64,000 bases of DNA from Lelliottia nimipressuralis (GTDB lineage Bacteria > Pseudomonadota > Gammaproteobacteria > Enterobacterales > Enterobacteriaceae), in contig NZ_SDDX01000015.1 in the NCBI RefSeq assembly GCF_004115925.1, forward strand, positions 1-64,000. Direction: 5' to 3'. Made by a program: the position numbers and the translations under genes. The number at the start of each line of letters is the position of its first letter. Within the stretch, counting starts at the first letter, position 1. Shown here in pieces: positions 1 through 11,532 of this stretch. The notes beneath the pieces are model-generated. The model was not told where the DNA came from and did no database searches. It was given only the letters and a program-made list of their open reading frames with translations.

Positions 1-19
1 TTTTTTATGTCTGAGACCA

Positions 20-1477
20 TTACATCAGCGGCATCGCATGCTGCACCAGGGTGATCAGCGGCTGCGGATAGATACCGAAGATCAGTACCAGCAGCGCGGA
101 GATCAGCACCACAATACCGCCGGCGCTGTACTGCCAGTTGGTCGGTGCATCGCGGTTCAGCTGCTGTGGCGCCGACAGATATAGGCTCACCGCCACACGC
201 AGGTAGTAGTACAGACCGATTGCGGAGCCGATAACCACCGCAGCCGTCAGCCACCACAGGCCAGACTGTACACCGACGGCCAGCACGTAGAACTTACCGA
301 TAAAGCCCAGCGTCATCGGGATACCCGCCAGAGACAGCATCATCACCGTCATTACCGCAGACAGAATCGGACGGTGCCAGAACAGACCACGGTAGGAGAA
401 CAGTGAATCGGCATCCGGACCACGGTACGGGCTGGACATCAGACTCACGACGCCGAACGCACCGAGGCTGCTGAACAGGTAACCGGCAAGGTAAACACCG
501 ACGGTTTCCATCGACATGGAGCCGCTCTGCAGGGCAATCAGCGCCACCAGCAGATAACCCAGGTGGGAGATAGACGAGTAACCAAGCAGACGCTTGATGT
601 TGGTCTGGCTCAGCGCCATCAGGTTACCGAAGATGATGGAGGCGAAGGCGATAATGCCAAGCACCACGCGCACCGCTTCGCTGTCACCCACTGGAGCGTA
701 CAGGAACAGACGCATCACCACGCCGAAGATCGCGATTTTACTCGCTGTCGCCAGGAAGGTGGAGACAGGAGCCGGAGCGCCCTGATACACGTCTGGCGTC
801 CACAGGTGGAACGGAACCAGAGAGAGTTTAAAGCCAAGACCGACAATCATCATGCCCAGACCCGCCAGCAGCAGCGGTTCGTGCAGCATGTTGTCGCCGA
901 GGCTCTTACCGAGCGCCACGAACGACAGGTTACCGGACTGTGCGTACAGCAGCGCCATACCAAACAGCAGGAAAGACGAGGCGGCAGCAGACAGAATCGT
1001 ATACTTGATACTCGCTTCCAGAGAGCGCTTCTGACGGAACGCATAACCAATCAGGCCGAACAGCGGCAGTGAGATCAACTCAATACCGAGGAACAGGGCC
1101 GCGAGATGGTTCGCGTTCGCCAGCAGGATCCCGCCGAGGGCGGCAATCAGAACCAGCAGGTAAAACTCTTCTTTGTTGTCGTTGTAGCCTTCGAGCCATG
1201 GGTAGGCAAAGGTACAGGTCGCCAGGCTCGCCAGCAGGACCAGCCCGGTGTACAGCATCGCAAAACCGTCAACGCGCATCAGCGGGGTGACATCCATTGC
1301 GCCCGCCTGGCCAACAAACCAGAGGGAGACTAACGCAGCGTTCAGACCTAAAACCGACAGTGTGGCATTCAGGAAGTGATTGCGTCGCCACGCAATGGAG
1401 AGCATCACAACCACCACCGTCAATCCGACGATCAGCAGCGGTAGCAGCGCGATCAGTTGTTGTGGAGTTATTGTCAT
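20..1477 (-). CDS. nuoN: NADH-quinone oxidoreductase subunit N
   Basis: This is one of the three large antiporter-like membrane subunits of complex I and takes part in proton pumping coupled to NADH:quinone electron transfer in the inner membrane. The protein has 485 residues, the same as E. coli NuoN, and is almost entirely hydrophobic, which suggests about 14 membrane helices. Conserved charged residues are in place: Glu133 in the GIELISL motif, Lys217 in [14 protein letters not shown] and Lys247 in TASKIAI. It is the last gene of the operon, six bases after nuoM. The start MTITPQQL follows the nuoM stop closely and gives the family length. No terminator can be seen because the window ends 19 bases downstream. 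Confidence 0.98.
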   Translation of the reverse strand: MTITPQQLIALLPLLIVGLTVVVVMLSIAWRRNHFLNATLSVLGLNAALVSLWFVGQAGAMDVTPLMRVDGFAMLYTGLVLLASLATCTFAYPWLEGYNDNKEEFYLLVLIAALGGILLANANHLAALFLGIELISLPLFGLIGYAFRQKRSLEASIKYTILSAAASSFLLFGMALLYAQSGNLSFVALGKSLGDNMLHEPLLLAGLGMMIVGLGFKLSLVPFHLWTPDVYQGAPAPVSTFLATASKIAIFGVVMRLFLYAPVGDSEAVRVVLGIIAFASIIFGNLMALSQTNIKRLLGYSSISHLGYLLVALIALQSGSMSMETVGVYLAGYLFSSLGAFGVVSLMSSPYRGPDADSLFSYRGLFWHRPILSAVMTVMMLSLAGIPMTLGFIGKFYVLAVGVQSGLWWLTAAVVIGSAIGLYYYLRVAVSLYLSAPQQLNRDAPTNWQYSAGGIVVLISALLVLIFGIYPQPLITLVQHAMPLM

Positions 1478-1483
1478 GGCGAT

Positions 1484-3013
1484 TTACAGCCTTGTATTAG
1501 AAGCAGAATTAACAAACCACTGCTGGATGTTACCCATCGCGGAATGCGAGGTATCCAGAATCGGCTGCGGATAGAAGCCCAGCAGCACCAGCAGTACGAC
1601 CAGCAGCAGAACGATGAACAGTTCGCGCAGCGACATTCCCGGCAGTTCTTGCGCCGCGATTTGGCTCTTCGCTTTACCGAAGTAAGCGCGATGCAGCATC
1701 GCCAGCGAGTAAACGGACGCGAAGACCAGGCCGAAAGTGGAGATAACCGTAATGACCGGAACCACTTTAAAGCTGCCGAACAGAATCATGAATTCGCCGA
1801 CAAAGTTACCGGTACCCGGCATACCCAGCGTCGCCACTGCGAAGAACATCGACAGGGCTGGCAACCACTTAATTTTGCTCCACAGACCGCCCATCATGCG
1901 CATGTCACGGGTATGCAGACGTTCGTACAGCTGACCACAGAGGATGAAGAGACCCGCCGCAGACAGACCGTGTGCAATCATCTGAATCACCGCCCCCTGG
2001 TACGCCAGCTGGCTGCCGGTGTAGATGGCAATCAGCACGAAGCCCATGTGGGAAACGGAGGTGTACGCGATAAGACGTTTGATGTCGTACTGCGTGAAAG
2101 CCATCCATGCGCCGTAGAAGATACCAATCACACCGAGCCACATCGCAATCGGTGCAAACTCAGCGGAGGCGTTCGGGAACAGTGGCAGCGCAAAGCGCAG
2201 CAGACCGTAGGCCGCGGTTTTCAGCAAGATCCCCGCCAGGTCAACGGAACCCGCCGTCGGTGCCTGGGAGTGCGCGTCTGGCAGCCAGCCGTGCAACGGA
2301 ACCACCGGCATTTTCACCGCAAACGCAATGAAGAAGCCCAGCATCAGCAGATATTCAACGCCGTGAGACATTGGCGTTTTCAGCAGGTCCTGATAGTTGA
2401 AGGTCCAGACACCGGTCGCGTTGTAGTGCACGAACACCAGCGCCAGGATAGCAATCAACATCACCAGACCACTCGCCTGGGTGTAGATGAAGAACTTGGT
2501 GGCCGCCGTGATACGCGTTTTACCGTCGGATGCCTTATGGCCCCACAGCGCGATCAGGAAGTACATCGGCACCAGCATCATCTCCCAGAAGAAGAAGAAC
2601 AGGAACATGTCGATGGCAAGGAACACGCCGATAACGCCGCCCAGGATCCACATCAGGTTCAGGTGGAAGAAGCCCTGGTATTTTTGAATCTCGTTCCAGG
2701 AACAGAGCACCGCCAGAACGCCGAGCAAACCAGTCAGCACCACCATCAGCAGCGACAGACCGTCGATGGCGAGGTGGATTGTGATACCAAAGCGCGGTAT
2801 CCACGGCAGGATAAATTCAGACTGCCACTGCGGAATACCCGCAGACTGGGTCAGAGAATAGCCGCCCTGCAACCACAGTTGCAGACCAAGCGCGAGCGTC
2901 AATCCCATGGTGATCAGCGCAATCCAGCGCGGCATCTTCACGCCAAAGCGTTCGGTCTGCCAGCACAGGAACCCACCAATGAAGGGAATTAATATTAGCC
3001 AGGGTAGTAACAT
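1484..3013 (-). CDS. nuoM: NADH-quinone oxidoreductase subunit M
   Basis: NuoM is the second antiporter-like membrane subunit of complex I and part of the proton-translocating arm between NuoL and NuoN. The 509-residue protein matches the E. coli length. Glu144 lies in the FFFFWEMM segment and Lys234 in FAVKMPVVPLHGWLPDAHSQAP, the family hallmark, and both are needed for pumping in E. coli. Many membrane helices are evident. The start MLLPWLILIP follows a 165-base spacer after nuoL, the only long gap in the distal half of the operon, and that spacer holds a nested inverted repeat described separately. Translation of nuoM therefore cannot be simply coupled to nuoL. Confidence 0.98.
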   Translation of the reverse strand: MLLPWLILIPFIGGFLCWQTERFGVKMPRWIALITMGLTLALGLQLWLQGGYSLTQSAGIPQWQSEFILPWIPRFGITIHLAIDGLSLLMVVLTGLLGVLAVLCSWNEIQKYQGFFHLNLMWILGGVIGVFLAIDMFLFFFFWEMMLVPMYFLIALWGHKASDGKTRITAATKFFIYTQASGLVMLIAILALVFVHYNATGVWTFNYQDLLKTPMSHGVEYLLMLGFFIAFAVKMPVVPLHGWLPDAHSQAPTAGSVDLAGILLKTAAYGLLRFALPLFPNASAEFAPIAMWLGVIGIFYGAWMAFTQYDIKRLIAYTSVSHMGFVLIAIYTGSQLAYQGAVIQMIAHGLSAAGLFILCGQLYERLHTRDMRMMGGLWSKIKWLPALSMFFAVATLGMPGTGNFVGEFMILFGSFKVVPVITVISTFGLVFASVYSLAMLHRAYFGKAKSQIAAQELPGMSLRELFIVLLLVVLLVLLGFYPQPILDTSHSAMGNIQQWFVNSASNTRL

Positions 3014-3086
3014 GGCGATTTTTATTCCTTTTTAAGGCCCCAGCCGGGGCCGATTTTCAACGAATTCTCACGGAACATTCACTTCG

Positions 3087-3173
3087 GATTGGGTTTGTTA
3101 TGTCGGGTGGCACTCACGCTTATCCGACCTACGCTCTTGTAGGCCCGGCTTGAACCACCGGGCAAACCCAATC
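3087..3173. repeat. Nested inverted repeats (REP/BIME-like) between nuoL and nuoM
   Basis: A perfect 11-base inverted repeat, GATTGGGTTTG at 3087-3097 and CAAACCCAATC at 3163-3173, encloses two shorter palindromes. The inner ones are GTCGGGT/ATCCGAC (3102-3108 and 3122-3128) and GCCCGG/CCGGGC (3143-3148 and 3158-3163). The inner units resemble enterobacterial REP palindromes, which also occur at other intergenic sites in this window. In RNA the whole spacer could fold as a closed stem carrying two hairpins. Roles in mRNA stability or processing between nuoL and nuoM are inference. Confidence 0.7.
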
Positions 3174-3178
3174 TCAGA

Positions 3179-5020
3179 TCAACGCAACACCATCAGCAGC
3201 GCCAGCACGACGACCGCACCAATGCTCATGGATGCCACATACCAGCGCAGATAGCCGTTCTCGCTCAACAGCAGGCCTTTACCTGCAAAGCGGGACAGCA
3301 CTGCCGGGATGTTCATCATGGAGTTCATCGGATCGCGTTTCAGCAACCATGCAACGCCCAGGAACGGCTTAACGAAGATCATGTCGTACAGCCAGTCGAA
3401 GCCCCACGCGTTGTACCACCAGGTGCCCAGCAGACGGCCTGGCGCACTGTTAGCAACAGCCGTCACCAGAGTACGTTTGCCCAGCCACAGCCATGCAGCA
3501 ATCAGGATGCCTGCGATAGCGACCACACCGGAGGTGATTTCAAGCGTCAGAACGCGACCGTGCTCAAGCTCGGTGGTATCCGGCAGTACGCCCTGCAACG
3601 GTGGCACAATCATCGCGCCAACGAAGGTAGAGAGCACCAGCAGAACCAGCAGCGGCAGGTGGTGAGTAATCCCCTTCCCTGCGTGAGCGTGAATTTGTTC
3701 TTTACCGTGGAAGACGATGAAAATCATACGGAAGGTATACAGGGAGGTCATGAACGCACCGACCAGACCTGCCACCATCAGATTGATATGACCATTTGCC
3801 ATGGCGCCCGCAAGGATTTCGTCCTTACTGAAGAAGCCCGCAGTGATGATCGGCAGTGCCGACAGCGCCGCGCCGCCCACCAGGAAGCAGACATACACCA
3901 GCGGAATCGATTTGCGCAGACCGCCCATCTTGAAGATGTTCTGCTCGTGATGGCACGCCAGAATGACGGAGCCGGACGAGAGGAACAGCAGCGCTTTAAA
4001 GAACGCGTGCGTCATCAGGTGGAAGATCGCTGCGTCCCATGCCTGCACGCCCAGCGCCAGGAACATGTAACCAATCTGGCTCATGGTGGAGTAAGCGAGA
4101 ACACGTTTGATGTCTGTCTGAACCAGCGCGGCAAAGCCCGCCAGCACCAGAGTTACCGCACCGACAATACCGACAAGGTGCAGAATTTCCGGCGTCATCA
4201 GGAACAGGCCATGCGTACGTGCAATCAGATAGACACCAGCGGTCACCATGGTCGCGGCGTGGATCAGCGCGGAGACAGGCGTTGGGCCTGCCATCGCGTC
4301 CGCAAGCCAGGTCTGCAACGGCAGCTGCGCGGATTTACCCACAGCACCACCCAGCAGCATCAGCGTTGCCCACGTCAGCATGTTGTTGCCTGCTTCGAAG
4401 TGCGCTGGCGCCAGTTCCACCATTTCGCGGAAGTTCAGCGTGCCCAGTTCGTTGTAAAGAATGAACAGCGCGAAAGCGAGGAACACGTCACCCACACGGG
4501 TCACGACGAACGCTTTCATGGCCGCTGCGCCATTCTTCGGATCGGTGTAGTAGAAACCGATCAGCAGGTAAGAACAGAGACCCACGCCTTCCCAGCCGAG
4601 ATACATCAGCAGCAGGTTATCACCCAGCACCAGAACAACCATGCTGGCGATAAACAGGTTGGTGTAGGCGAAGAAGCGGGAGTAACCCTCTTCACCGCGC
4701 ATATACCAGGAGGCGAACATGTGGATCAGGAAACCAACGCCGGTGACCACGGAGAGCATGGTCAGGGAGAGACCATCCAGTACCAGGCTGAAACCGATGT
4801 TGAAATCGCCGACCGACATCCAGGTCCACAGCGGCAGGCTGAACGCCTGCTTGCCGTTGTTAAAGAAGTCGATACCCGCGTAAGCGGTGACCAGCGCAGC
4901 CAGGCCGATAGAGCCAATGCCCACGGTGGCAGACAGATTTTCCGACCAGCGACCGCGGGAGAAAGCCAGCAGCACAAAGCCGATCAACGGGAAAATAATG
5001 GTTAAGGCAAGCATGTTCAT
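3179..5020 (-). CDS. nuoL: NADH-quinone oxidoreductase subunit L
   Basis: NuoL is the distal antiporter-like subunit of complex I and carries the long lateral helix that runs along the membrane arm. The 613 residues equal the E. coli protein. Glu144 sits in [18 protein letters not shown], and the signature [20 protein letters not shown] contains the conserved lysine of the discontinuous helix region. The C-terminal third, after the antiporter core, fits the lateral helix and terminal anchor. The start [10 protein letters not shown] overlaps the nuoK stop by four bases (ATGA type), indicating coupled translation. The gene is complete. Confidence 0.98.
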   Translation of the reverse strand: MNMLALTIIFPLIGFVLLAFSRGRWSENLSATVGIGSIGLAALVTAYAGIDFFNNGKQAFSLPLWTWMSVGDFNIGFSLVLDGLSLTMLSVVTGVGFLIHMFASWYMRGEEGYSRFFAYTNLFIASMVVLVLGDNLLLMYLGWEGVGLCSYLLIGFYYTDPKNGAAAMKAFVVTRVGDVFLAFALFILYNELGTLNFREMVELAPAHFEAGNNMLTWATLMLLGGAVGKSAQLPLQTWLADAMAGPTPVSALIHAATMVTAGVYLIARTHGLFLMTPEILHLVGIVGAVTLVLAGFAALVQTDIKRVLAYSTMSQIGYMFLALGVQAWDAAIFHLMTHAFFKALLFLSSGSVILACHHEQNIFKMGGLRKSIPLVYVCFLVGGAALSALPIITAGFFSKDEILAGAMANGHINLMVAGLVGAFMTSLYTFRMIFIVFHGKEQIHAHAGKGITHHLPLLVLLVLSTFVGAMIVPPLQGVLPDTTELEHGRVLTLEITSGVVAIAGILIAAWLWLGKRTLVTAVANSAPGRLLGTWWYNAWGFDWLYDMIFVKPFLGVAWLLKRDPMNSMMNIPAVLSRFAGKGLLLSENGYLRWYVASMSIGAVVVLALLMVLR

Positions 5021-5319
5021 CCACGCAACTCACTTACTGAATCGATGTTCAGGTTCTGGCGGCGACGATGGAGCTGCAGCAACAGCGCCAGGCCAATACT
5101 CGCTTCGGCAGCCGCAAGGCTGATGGCGAGAATGTACATCACCTGACCATCGGTCTGGCCCCAGTAGCTACCGGCGACCACAAAGGCCAGCGCGGAAGCG
5201 TTGATCATGATTTCCAAACCGATCAGCATAAAAAGCAGATTGCGTCGGATAACCAGACCGGTTAAGCCCAGAACGAACAAAATCGCGGCGAGGATCAGTC
5301 CATGTGTTAAGGGGATCAT
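5017..5319 (-). CDS. nuoK: NADH-quinone oxidoreductase subunit K
   Basis: A 100-residue, three-helix membrane subunit of complex I, related to the MrpC antiporter family, next to NuoJ and NuoA. Glu36 ([10 protein letters not shown]) and Glu72 ([12 protein letters not shown]) are the two buried acids that form part of the proton path in E. coli. Length and sequence match the family throughout. It overlaps nuoJ by four bases upstream and nuoL by four downstream, so the three are probably translated as a coupled set. The start MIPLTHGL is the only one giving the family length. Confidence 0.98.
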   Translation of the reverse strand: MIPLTHGLILAAILFVLGLTGLVIRRNLLFMLIGLEIMINASALAFVVAGSYWGQTDGQVMYILAISLAAAEASIGLALLLQLHRRRQNLNIDSVSELRG

Positions 5320-5870
5320 GCGCGCTCCTCCGTTTTTCTTTTCGCGCTGTCATTCGCACGGTTGCTCAGCACTTCGCCCGCACGATCTTCGCGGCCAACG
5401 TGGAAGGCAACAACCAGACCCGCCAGCAGCAGCATCGACGCCAGTTCAACGGCCAGTACGTACGGACCGAAGAGCGTGATACCAACCGCTTTTGCGCTGA
5501 TCGGCGTACCGTCAATACCCTGATCGTTCACGCCGAGAATCGCGTAAACGATCACTGCCAGCATGATGGCCGACAGAATCGCCGGGCCAATCCATACCTG
5601 CGGTTTCAACCACTGACGCTCTTGTTCAATTTCAGAGCCGCCCAGGTTAAGCATCATGACGACGAACACGAACAGAACCATAATGGCCCCGGCGTAGACG
5701 ATGATCTCCAGCGCACCCGCAAAGTGGGCGCCCAGCGCGAAGAACACGCCGGAAATAGCCAGAAGCGAAATGATTAAGTAAAGCAACGCATGCACCGGAT
5801 TGGTGTGCGTAATCACTCGCAGCGTGGCCAGGATGGCGATAAGGCCACAGATATAAAAAGCGAATTCCAT
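5316..5870 (-). CDS. nuoJ: NADH-quinone oxidoreductase subunit J
   Basis: A 184-residue integral membrane subunit of complex I with about five helices, the homologue of mitochondrial ND6. A conserved stretch [21 protein letters not shown], with the helix that switches conformation near the quinone site, lies in residues 25-50. The C-terminus is polar and charged ([15 protein letters not shown]). It lies ten bases after nuoI and overlaps nuoK by four bases. The length agrees with the E. coli protein and there is no sign of damage. Confidence 0.98.
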   Translation of the reverse strand: MEFAFYICGLIAILATLRVITHTNPVHALLYLIISLLAISGVFFALGAHFAGALEIIVYAGAIMVLFVFVVMMLNLGGSEIEQERQWLKPQVWIGPAILSAIMLAVIVYAILGVNDQGIDGTPISAKAVGITLFGPYVLAVELASMLLLAGLVVAFHVGREDRAGEVLSNRANDSAKRKTEERA

Positions 5871-5880
5871 TGACCTCTCC

Positions 5881-6423
5881 TTACGGTAACAGGCTCTTGA
5901 CGTCGATAGGCTTAGCTTCGTTCTCTGCTTCGCCCTTATCTTTGCCGTCGATTGCCATACCCGCCATCCGGTAGAAGTTATATTCCGGGTATTTGCCCGG
6001 ACCGGAAATCAGCAGATCCTCTTTCTCGTACACCAGGTCCTGACGCTTGTACTCACCCAGTTCGAAATCTGGAGTCAGCTGAATCGCCGTGGTTGGGCAC
6101 GCTTCTTCACACAGACCGCAGAAGATGCAGCGTGAGAAGTTAATGCGGAAGAACTCAGGGTACCAGCGGCCGTCTTTGGTCTCTGCTTTCTGCAAAGAGA
6201 TACAGCCAACCGGGCAGGCTACCGCACACAGGTTACAGGCAACGCAGCGCTCTTCGCCGTCCGGATCGCGGGTCAGCACGATACGGCCACGGTAGCGCGG
6301 CGGCAGATAGACCGGCTCTTCCGGATACATCTGGGTTTCGCGTTTTGCAAACGCGTGCAGGCCGATCATCCAGATACTGCGTACCTGGGTGCCGAAACCT
6401 ACCATTAATTCTTTTAAGGTCAT
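5881..6423 (-). CDS. nuoI: NADH-quinone oxidoreductase subunit I
   Basis: The ferredoxin-like peripheral subunit carrying clusters N6a and N6b, which pass electrons towards N2 in NuoB. Two classic 4Fe-4S motifs are visible: Cys60, 63, 66 and 70 in [12 protein letters not shown], and Cys99, 102, 105 and 109 in [12 protein letters not shown]. The N-terminal amphipathic segment ([18 protein letters not shown]) is the usual membrane-associating helix. The protein has 180 residues, as in E. coli. It lies between nuoH (13 bases upstream) and nuoJ (10 bases downstream), as in all enterobacterial nuo operons. Confidence 0.98.
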   Translation of the reverse strand: MTLKELMVGFGTQVRSIWMIGLHAFAKRETQMYPEEPVYLPPRYRGRIVLTRDPDGEERCVACNLCAVACPVGCISLQKAETKDGRWYPEFFRINFSRCIFCGLCEEACPTTAIQLTPDFELGEYKRQDLVYEKEDLLISGPGKYPEYNFYRMAGMAIDGKDKGEAENEAKPIDVKSLLP

Positions 6424-6436
6424 GGTCTATTGCCCC

Positions 6437-7414
6437 TTATGGCTGCTGCCAGAGAATGACAGCTGCCGTTACCAACAAGTTGACTAGCGTCAGCGGCAGG
6501 CACACTTTCCAGCCGAAGGACATTACCTGGTCATAACGCGGACGCGGTAATGAGGCGCGAATCAAAATGAACATCATCATGAAGAACGCGGTTTTCAGCG
6601 CGAACCAGATGAACGGCGGTAAGAACGGGCCATGCCAGCCACCAAAGAACAGCGTTACCATCAACGCAGAAATGGTGACGATACCGATGTACTCGCCCAC
6701 GAAGAACAGACCGAATTTCATACCGGAATATTCAATGTGATAACCGTCGGCCAGTTCCTGCTCGGCTTCTGGCTGGTCAAACGGGTGACGGTGACACACC
6801 GCCACGCCCGCGATAGCAAAGGTGACAAAACCAAAGAACTGCGGAATAACGTTCCAGATGTCGGCCTGGTTGTTGACGATGTCGGTCATGTTGAATGAAC
6901 CGGCCTGCGCCACTACGCCCATCAGGGAAAGACCCAGGAACACTTCGTAGCTCAGGGTTTGCGCAGACGCACGCATCGCACCGAGCAGCGAGTATTTATT
7001 GTTACTGGACCAGCCCGCAAACAGCACCGCGTACACCGCAAGACCCGCCATCATCAGGAAGAACAGGATCCCGATGTTCAGGTCAGCAACCACCCAAGTC
7101 GGACTGACCGGAACGATAGCAAAGGCCAGCAGCAGTGAGGTAAAGGCGATCATCGGTGCCAGAGTAAAGATGACGCGATCCGAGAATTTCGGGATCCAGT
7201 CTTCTTTAAAGAACATCTTGATCATGTCCGCGACCAGCTGGAGTGAACCACCCCAGCCCACGCGGTTCGGTCCGTAACGGTTCTGGAACAGGCCGAGCAG
7301 ACGACGTTCACCAAAGCTCATGAACGCGCCGCAGGTGACAACCACCAGCAGAATGACCACCGCCTTGAGAATGCTTAACAGAATTTCGATGAGATCCGGC
7401 GTTAACCAACTCAT
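6437..7414 (-). CDS. nuoH: NADH-quinone oxidoreductase subunit H
   Basis: NuoH is the ND1-type membrane subunit that joins the membrane arm to the peripheral arm and forms most of the quinone entry channel. The 325-residue protein contains the signatures [26 protein letters not shown] (about residues 48-73, with the conserved charged loop) and [25 protein letters not shown] (about 211-235, the acidic quinone-site loop). Around eight membrane helices are expected. The start overlaps the nuoG stop by four bases. The gene is intact. Confidence 0.98.
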   Translation of the reverse strand: MSWLTPDLIEILLSILKAVVILLVVVTCGAFMSFGERRLLGLFQNRYGPNRVGWGGSLQLVADMIKMFFKEDWIPKFSDRVIFTLAPMIAFTSLLLAFAIVPVSPTWVVADLNIGILFFLMMAGLAVYAVLFAGWSSNNKYSLLGAMRASAQTLSYEVFLGLSLMGVVAQAGSFNMTDIVNNQADIWNVIPQFFGFVTFAIAGVAVCHRHPFDQPEAEQELADGYHIEYSGMKFGLFFVGEYIGIVTISALMVTLFFGGWHGPFLPPFIWFALKTAFFMMMFILIRASLPRPRYDQVMSFGWKVCLPLTLVNLLVTAAVILWQQP

Positions 7415-10137
7415 GCTTGTGCCTCCTGCAGATTATCAAGACGCGCGCCCGCCAGTACCGGAGCGATGCCCGGCAGACCCATCGGCAGACCCACCTGCCC
7501 TGCTGTCAGACCTTCGGCGATAACCAGCGGCAGACTGATGGTCTGGCCTTCATAGCTAAAGGAGACCTGGCTGCCCGCGTTGACGCCAAGCTTCGCGGCA
7601 TCCGCCGGATTGAGCTTGATGTAAGGCTGCGGCATGCGCGTCTGGAATACCGGAGAGCGCTGGGACATCTCGTCACTACCAAACAGATGGTAGTACGGCG
7701 CGATACGCCAGTTGCCTTCCTGCGCTTCGAAACTCGCCGGAACGGTCGTGAAGTACTCCAGACCCGTTTCGCTCGCTTCGATCAGACGAACACCTGGGTC
7801 ACCGTGGCGCAGAGAGCCACCCACTTCCGCCTGGAACTTGTTCCATGCCTGTGGGGAGTTCCAGCCTGGTGCCCATGCGAACGGAACCTGAGAGCGCGGT
7901 GCAGACGGCTGGTTGTTCCCTTCCATGGAGAAGGCGAACATCGTGTCTTTATCCTGCGGCTGACGCGGTTCGTGCACGCTGATATTCGCGCGCATCGCGG
8001 TACGACCACTGTAACGGTGCGGTTCACGGGCCAGTTTCTGGCCGCGAATGCGGAAGCTCGCGTCCGGCGCGGCTTCTTTAATGCCCGCCAGCTGCGGCAG
8101 TTTTGCGACCACGGCATCGATCACATCATCGAGCTGCGTCCAGTCCACCTGACGATTTTCCACGGTGCTGTGCAGCGAGTGCAGCCAGCGCCAGCTTTCC
8201 AGCATTACGGTGTTGCTGTCGTAATAAGACGGGTCATAAACCTGGAAGAAACGCTGTGCGCGACCTTCGTTGTTGATAACCGTACCGTCACTTTCGGCGA
8301 AGCTTGCCGCAGAGAGCACGAGGTGCGCTTTGTCCATAATCGCGGTGCGCTGATGGTCGATGACCATCACCAACGGCGCTTTAGACAGAGCTGCATCCAC
8401 GCGAGCCGCAGAAGCATGACGATGCAAGTCGTTCTCAAGCACGATAACGCCGTCAGCCGCACCCGATTCGAGTTCGCTTAACGCCGCTTCCAGAGAACCG
8501 CCGCCAATCAGTCCCAGACCGACGCTGTTCACTGCGCGCGCAATCATGGTCACACCCACGTCTGCCCCACGCCCTTTCAGCGCTTTAGCTACGTTTGCCG
8601 CCGCCTGAATCACATCAGGGCTGCCGGCGTTGGTGCCGGAAATAATCAGTGGTTTTTTCGCACCGGCCAGAGCCTGAACGATCACGTCGATCTTGTTTTG
8701 CAGGTCACGATCCAGGCCTTCAACGGCCGGAGCACTGTTATCCAGCGCGTGAGCAATAGCAAAACCGAGGCGCGCCTGATCTTCCACCGGTGCGCGATAG
8801 GTCCACGCCGCGATGTCGTCCAGACGCGTGTTGTCGACGTTCGTCACAAACAGCGGATGTTTGGCACGCTGGCCGATGTTCAGGATTGCCGCAATCTGCC
8901 AGTCAGCCACTTTCTGGGCCGCTGCCATTTCACGTGCTTTACCTTTCACCGCCTGACGAACAGCCAGCGCAACGCGCGCACCGGTCTGAGTCAGATCTTC
9001 GCCCAGCACCAGCACCGCGTCGTAGGATTCGATTTCGCGCAGCGCCGGGGTACGAATACCGCCTTCACGCAGCACTTTCAGCACCAGCTGCAGACGTTCC
9101 TGCTCGCCGTTGGCGATACCGGTGTAGAAGTTATCCGCACCCACCAGCTCACGCAGCGCAAAGTTGCTTTCGACGCTGGCGCGCGGGGAGCCGATACCGA
9201 TCACTTTCTTCGACTGGCGCAGAATATCTGCCGCGCCCTGCATCGCTTGTTCAGCGTTGAGGGTGATCAGGTCATCGCCACGGCGCTGAACCGGCTGACG
9301 CGGACGGTCTTTCAGGTTCACATAGCCATAGCCGAAACGACCACGGTCGCAGAGGAAGTAGTGGTTTACGGTACCGTTGTAACGGTTTTCGATACGACGC
9401 AGTTCACCATAGCGCTCGCCTGGGCTGGTGTTACAGCCAAGAGAACACTGCTGGCAGATGCTTGGCGCAAACTGCATGTCCCACTTACGGTTGTAACGCT
9501 CGGAGTGCGTTTTGTCGGTAAAGACGCCGGTCGGGCAGATTTCTACCAGGTTACCGGAGAATTCGCTTTCAAGCGTACCGTCTTCCGGACGACCAAAGTA
9601 GACGTTGTCATGTGCGCCATACACGCCCAGATCCTGACCGTCTGCGTAATCTTTGTAGTAACGCACGCAGCGGTAGCAGGCGATGCAGCGGTTCATTTCG
9701 TGAGAGATGAACGGCCCCAGATCCTGATTACGGTGGGTACGTTTAGTAAAGCGATAGCGACGGAAGCTATGACCGGTCATCACGGTCATATCCTGAAGAT
9801 GGCAGTTACCGCCCTCTTCACAGACAGGACAGTCGTGCGGGTGGTTGGTCATCAACCATTCCACGACGCTCTCGCGGAACTGTTTCGCTTCTTCGTCTTC
9901 AATCGAAATAAAGGTGCCTTCGGTCGCTGGTGTCATACAGGACATCACCAGGCGCCCACGCGTGTCTTCCGCGTTCTGATATTGCTTCACCGCACACTGG
10001 CGGCAAGCACCGACGCTGCCCAGCGCCGGATGCCAGCAAAAATACGGAATATCAAGGCCGAGAGACAGACAAGCTTCTAGCAGGTTGTCGGCCCCGTTGA
10101 CCTCGTATTCTTTGCCGTCTACATGAATCGTAGCCAT
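7411..10137 (-). CDS. nuoG: NADH-quinone oxidoreductase subunit G
   Basis: The largest peripheral subunit of complex I, part of the NADH dehydrogenase module; it carries several iron-sulfur clusters in a molybdopterin-oxidoreductase-like fold. The N-terminus has a 2Fe-2S motif (Cys34, 45, 48, 67), then the His-ligated cluster motif HPHDCPVC (His99, Cys103, Cys106, Cys112) and CIACYRC at 149-155. The motif CQQCSLGC near residue 230 belongs to the off-path cluster N7 found in E. coli-type enzymes. The chosen start [10 protein letters not shown] gives 908 residues, the E. coli length, and has GGAAGC upstream; an in-frame ATG 45 bases earlier would add a non-conserved tail. Confidence 0.98.
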   Translation of the reverse strand: MATIHVDGKEYEVNGADNLLEACLSLGLDIPYFCWHPALGSVGACRQCAVKQYQNAEDTRGRLVMSCMTPATEGTFISIEDEEAKQFRESVVEWLMTNHPHDCPVCEEGGNCHLQDMTVMTGHSFRRYRFTKRTHRNQDLGPFISHEMNRCIACYRCVRYYKDYADGQDLGVYGAHDNVYFGRPEDGTLESEFSGNLVEICPTGVFTDKTHSERYNRKWDMQFAPSICQQCSLGCNTSPGERYGELRRIENRYNGTVNHYFLCDRGRFGYGYVNLKDRPRQPVQRRGDDLITLNAEQAMQGAADILRQSKKVIGIGSPRASVESNFALRELVGADNFYTGIANGEQERLQLVLKVLREGGIRTPALREIESYDAVLVLGEDLTQTGARVALAVRQAVKGKAREMAAAQKVADWQIAAILNIGQRAKHPLFVTNVDNTRLDDIAAWTYRAPVEDQARLGFAIAHALDNSAPAVEGLDRDLQNKIDVIVQALAGAKKPLIISGTNAGSPDVIQAAANVAKALKGRGADVGVTMIARAVNSVGLGLIGGGSLEAALSELESGAADGVIVLENDLHRHASAARVDAALSKAPLVMVIDHQRTAIMDKAHLVLSAASFAESDGTVINNEGRAQRFFQVYDPSYYDSNTVMLESWRWLHSLHSTVENRQVDWTQLDDVIDAVVAKLPQLAGIKEAAPDASFRIRGQKLAREPHRYSGRTAMRANISVHEPRQPQDKDTMFAFSMEGNNQPSAPRSQVPFAWAPGWNSPQAWNKFQAEVGGSLRHGDPGVRLIEASETGLEYFTTVPASFEAQEGNWRIAPYYHLFGSDEMSQRSPVFQTRMPQPYIKLNPADAAKLGVNAGSQVSFSYEGQTISLPLVIAEGLTAGQVGLPMGLPGIAPVLAGARLDNLQEAQA

Positions 10138-10194
10138 TAGCATGCTTCCAGTTGGCTCAGTCAGAAACTGAGCGTTAATCAAAATTCAGTATCG

Positions 10195-11532
10195 CTACCA
10201 GCGCGCTTTCAGCAGGTTCGGCTGAATACCATTAATCAAATGGGTATTGCTGAACTGCTGCTTGATGCCTGCTTCGAATTCGTCGCGGAAATATTTAATC
10301 GCGCTCTGCAATGGCTCAACGGCACCTGGTGCGTGGGCACAGAAGGTTTTGCCCGGACCGAGGAATCGACACAGTTGCTCAAGTGTCTCGATATCGCCCG
10401 GCTGGCCTTCGCCGCGCTCGATAGCGCGCAGAATTTTCACGCTCCATGGCAAACCATCACGGCATGGCGTACACCAGCCGCAGGATTCGCGCGCGAAGAA
10501 CTCTTCCAGGTTACGCACCAGCGACACCATGCCAATTTCATGGTCAACGGCCATCGCCAGCGCCGTACCCAGACGGCTGCCTGCTTTACCAATGCTTTCA
10601 AATTCCATTGGCAGGTCGAGGTGGGCTTCGGTCAGGAAGTCGGTCCCTGCCCCACCCGGTTGCCAGGCTTTAAATTTCAGGCCATCGCGCATCCCGCCCG
10701 CATAGTCTTCGAGGATTTCGCGTGCGGTAGTACCGAACGGCAGCTCCCAAAGACCAGGGTTTTTGACGCGGCCGGAGAAGCCCATCAGCTTGGTGCCCGC
10801 GTCTTTGCTGGTCGAAATGTTCTGATACCACTCCACGCCGTTAGCGAGAATAGCCGGTACGTTACACAGGGTTTCGACGTTGTTGACACAGGTCGGTTTA
10901 CCCCAGACGCCGGAACTTGCCGGGAATGGCGGCTTGGAGCGTGGGTTTGCGCGGCGGCCTTCGAGGGAGTTAATCAGTGCGGTCTCTTCACCACAGATAT
11001 AACGCCCTGCGCCCGTGTGCACGAACAGCTCAAAATCAAAACCGGTGCCGAGAATGTTTTTGCCCAGCAGGCCCGCTTCGGTCGCTTCTGCAATCGCGCG
11101 GCGCAGGTGCTCTGCCGCTTCGATGTATTCGCCGCGCAGGAAGATGTAACCACGATAGGCTTTCAGGGCGAACGCGGAGATCAGCATGCCTTCCACCAGC
11201 AGGTGCGGCAGCTGCTCCATCAGCAGGCGGTCTTTATAGGTGCCTGGCTCCATTTCATCGGCGTTACACAGCAGGTAACGGATGTTCATGGATTCGTCTT
11301 TCGGCATCAGGCTCCACTTAAGACCGGTGGAGAAACCTGCACCGCCGCGCCCTTTCAGGCCGGAATCTTTAACCGCGTTAACGATCTCATCTGGAGCCAT
11401 GCCTGAGAGCGCTTTACGCGCCCCTTCGTAACCGTTTTTGCTCTGGTATTCTTCGAGCCAAACCGGCTGTTTGTCATCGCGCAGACGCCAGGTCAGCGGA
11501 TGGGTTTCAGCAGTGCGAATGACTGTTTTCAT
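10195..11532 (-). CDS. nuoF: NADH-quinone oxidoreductase subunit F
   Basis: NuoF binds NADH and FMN and carries the first chain cluster N3, so electrons enter complex I here. The glycine-rich nucleotide motif [13 protein letters not shown] begins at residue 61. The C-terminal 4Fe-4S motif [12 protein letters not shown], with its distant fourth Cys in the [10 protein letters not shown] segment, matches the family. The length, 445 residues, is the same as in E. coli. It overlaps nuoE by four bases and is followed by a 57-base gap before nuoG. The protein is cytoplasmic, at the tip of the peripheral arm. Confidence 0.98.
   Translation of the reverse strand: MKTVIRTAETHPLTWRLRDDKQPVWLEEYQSKNGYEGARKALSGMAPDEIVNAVKDSGLKGRGGAGFSTGLKWSLMPKDESMNIRYLLCNADEMEPGTYKDRLLMEQLPHLLVEGMLISAFALKAYRGYIFLRGEYIEAAEHLRRAIAEATEAGLLGKNILGTGFDFELFVHTGAGRYICGEETALINSLEGRRANPRSKPPFPASSGVWGKPTCVNNVETLCNVPAILANGVEWYQNISTSKDAGTKLMGFSGRVKNPGLWELPFGTTAREILEDYAGGMRDGLKFKAWQPGGAGTDFLTEAHLDLPMEFESIGKAGSRLGTALAMAVDHEIGMVSLVRNLEEFFARESCGWCTPCRDGLPWSVKILRAIERGEGQPGDIETLEQLCRFLGPGKTFCAHAPGAVEPLQSAIKYFRDEFEAGIKQQFSNTHLINGIQPNLLKARW

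Noticed and set aside
1-19. T-run at the left edge considered as a nuo operon terminator
   Set aside because: It gives an A-run, not a U-run, on the nuo transcript, and no hairpin can be judged because the window begins here.
1457-2992. Long plus-strand open frame opposite nuoM
   Set aside because: It mirrors nuoM, is very rich in His, Gln and Arg as expected of an antisense frame, and has no ribosome-binding site or recognisable domain.
3560-5005. Long plus-strand open frame opposite nuoL
   Set aside because: Antisense shadow with the same His/Gln/Arg bias; nuoL is complete and conserved on the minus strand.
8698-10080. 460-codon plus-strand frame opposite nuoG
   Set aside because: It overlaps the conserved cluster-binding part of nuoG and shows no family resemblance.
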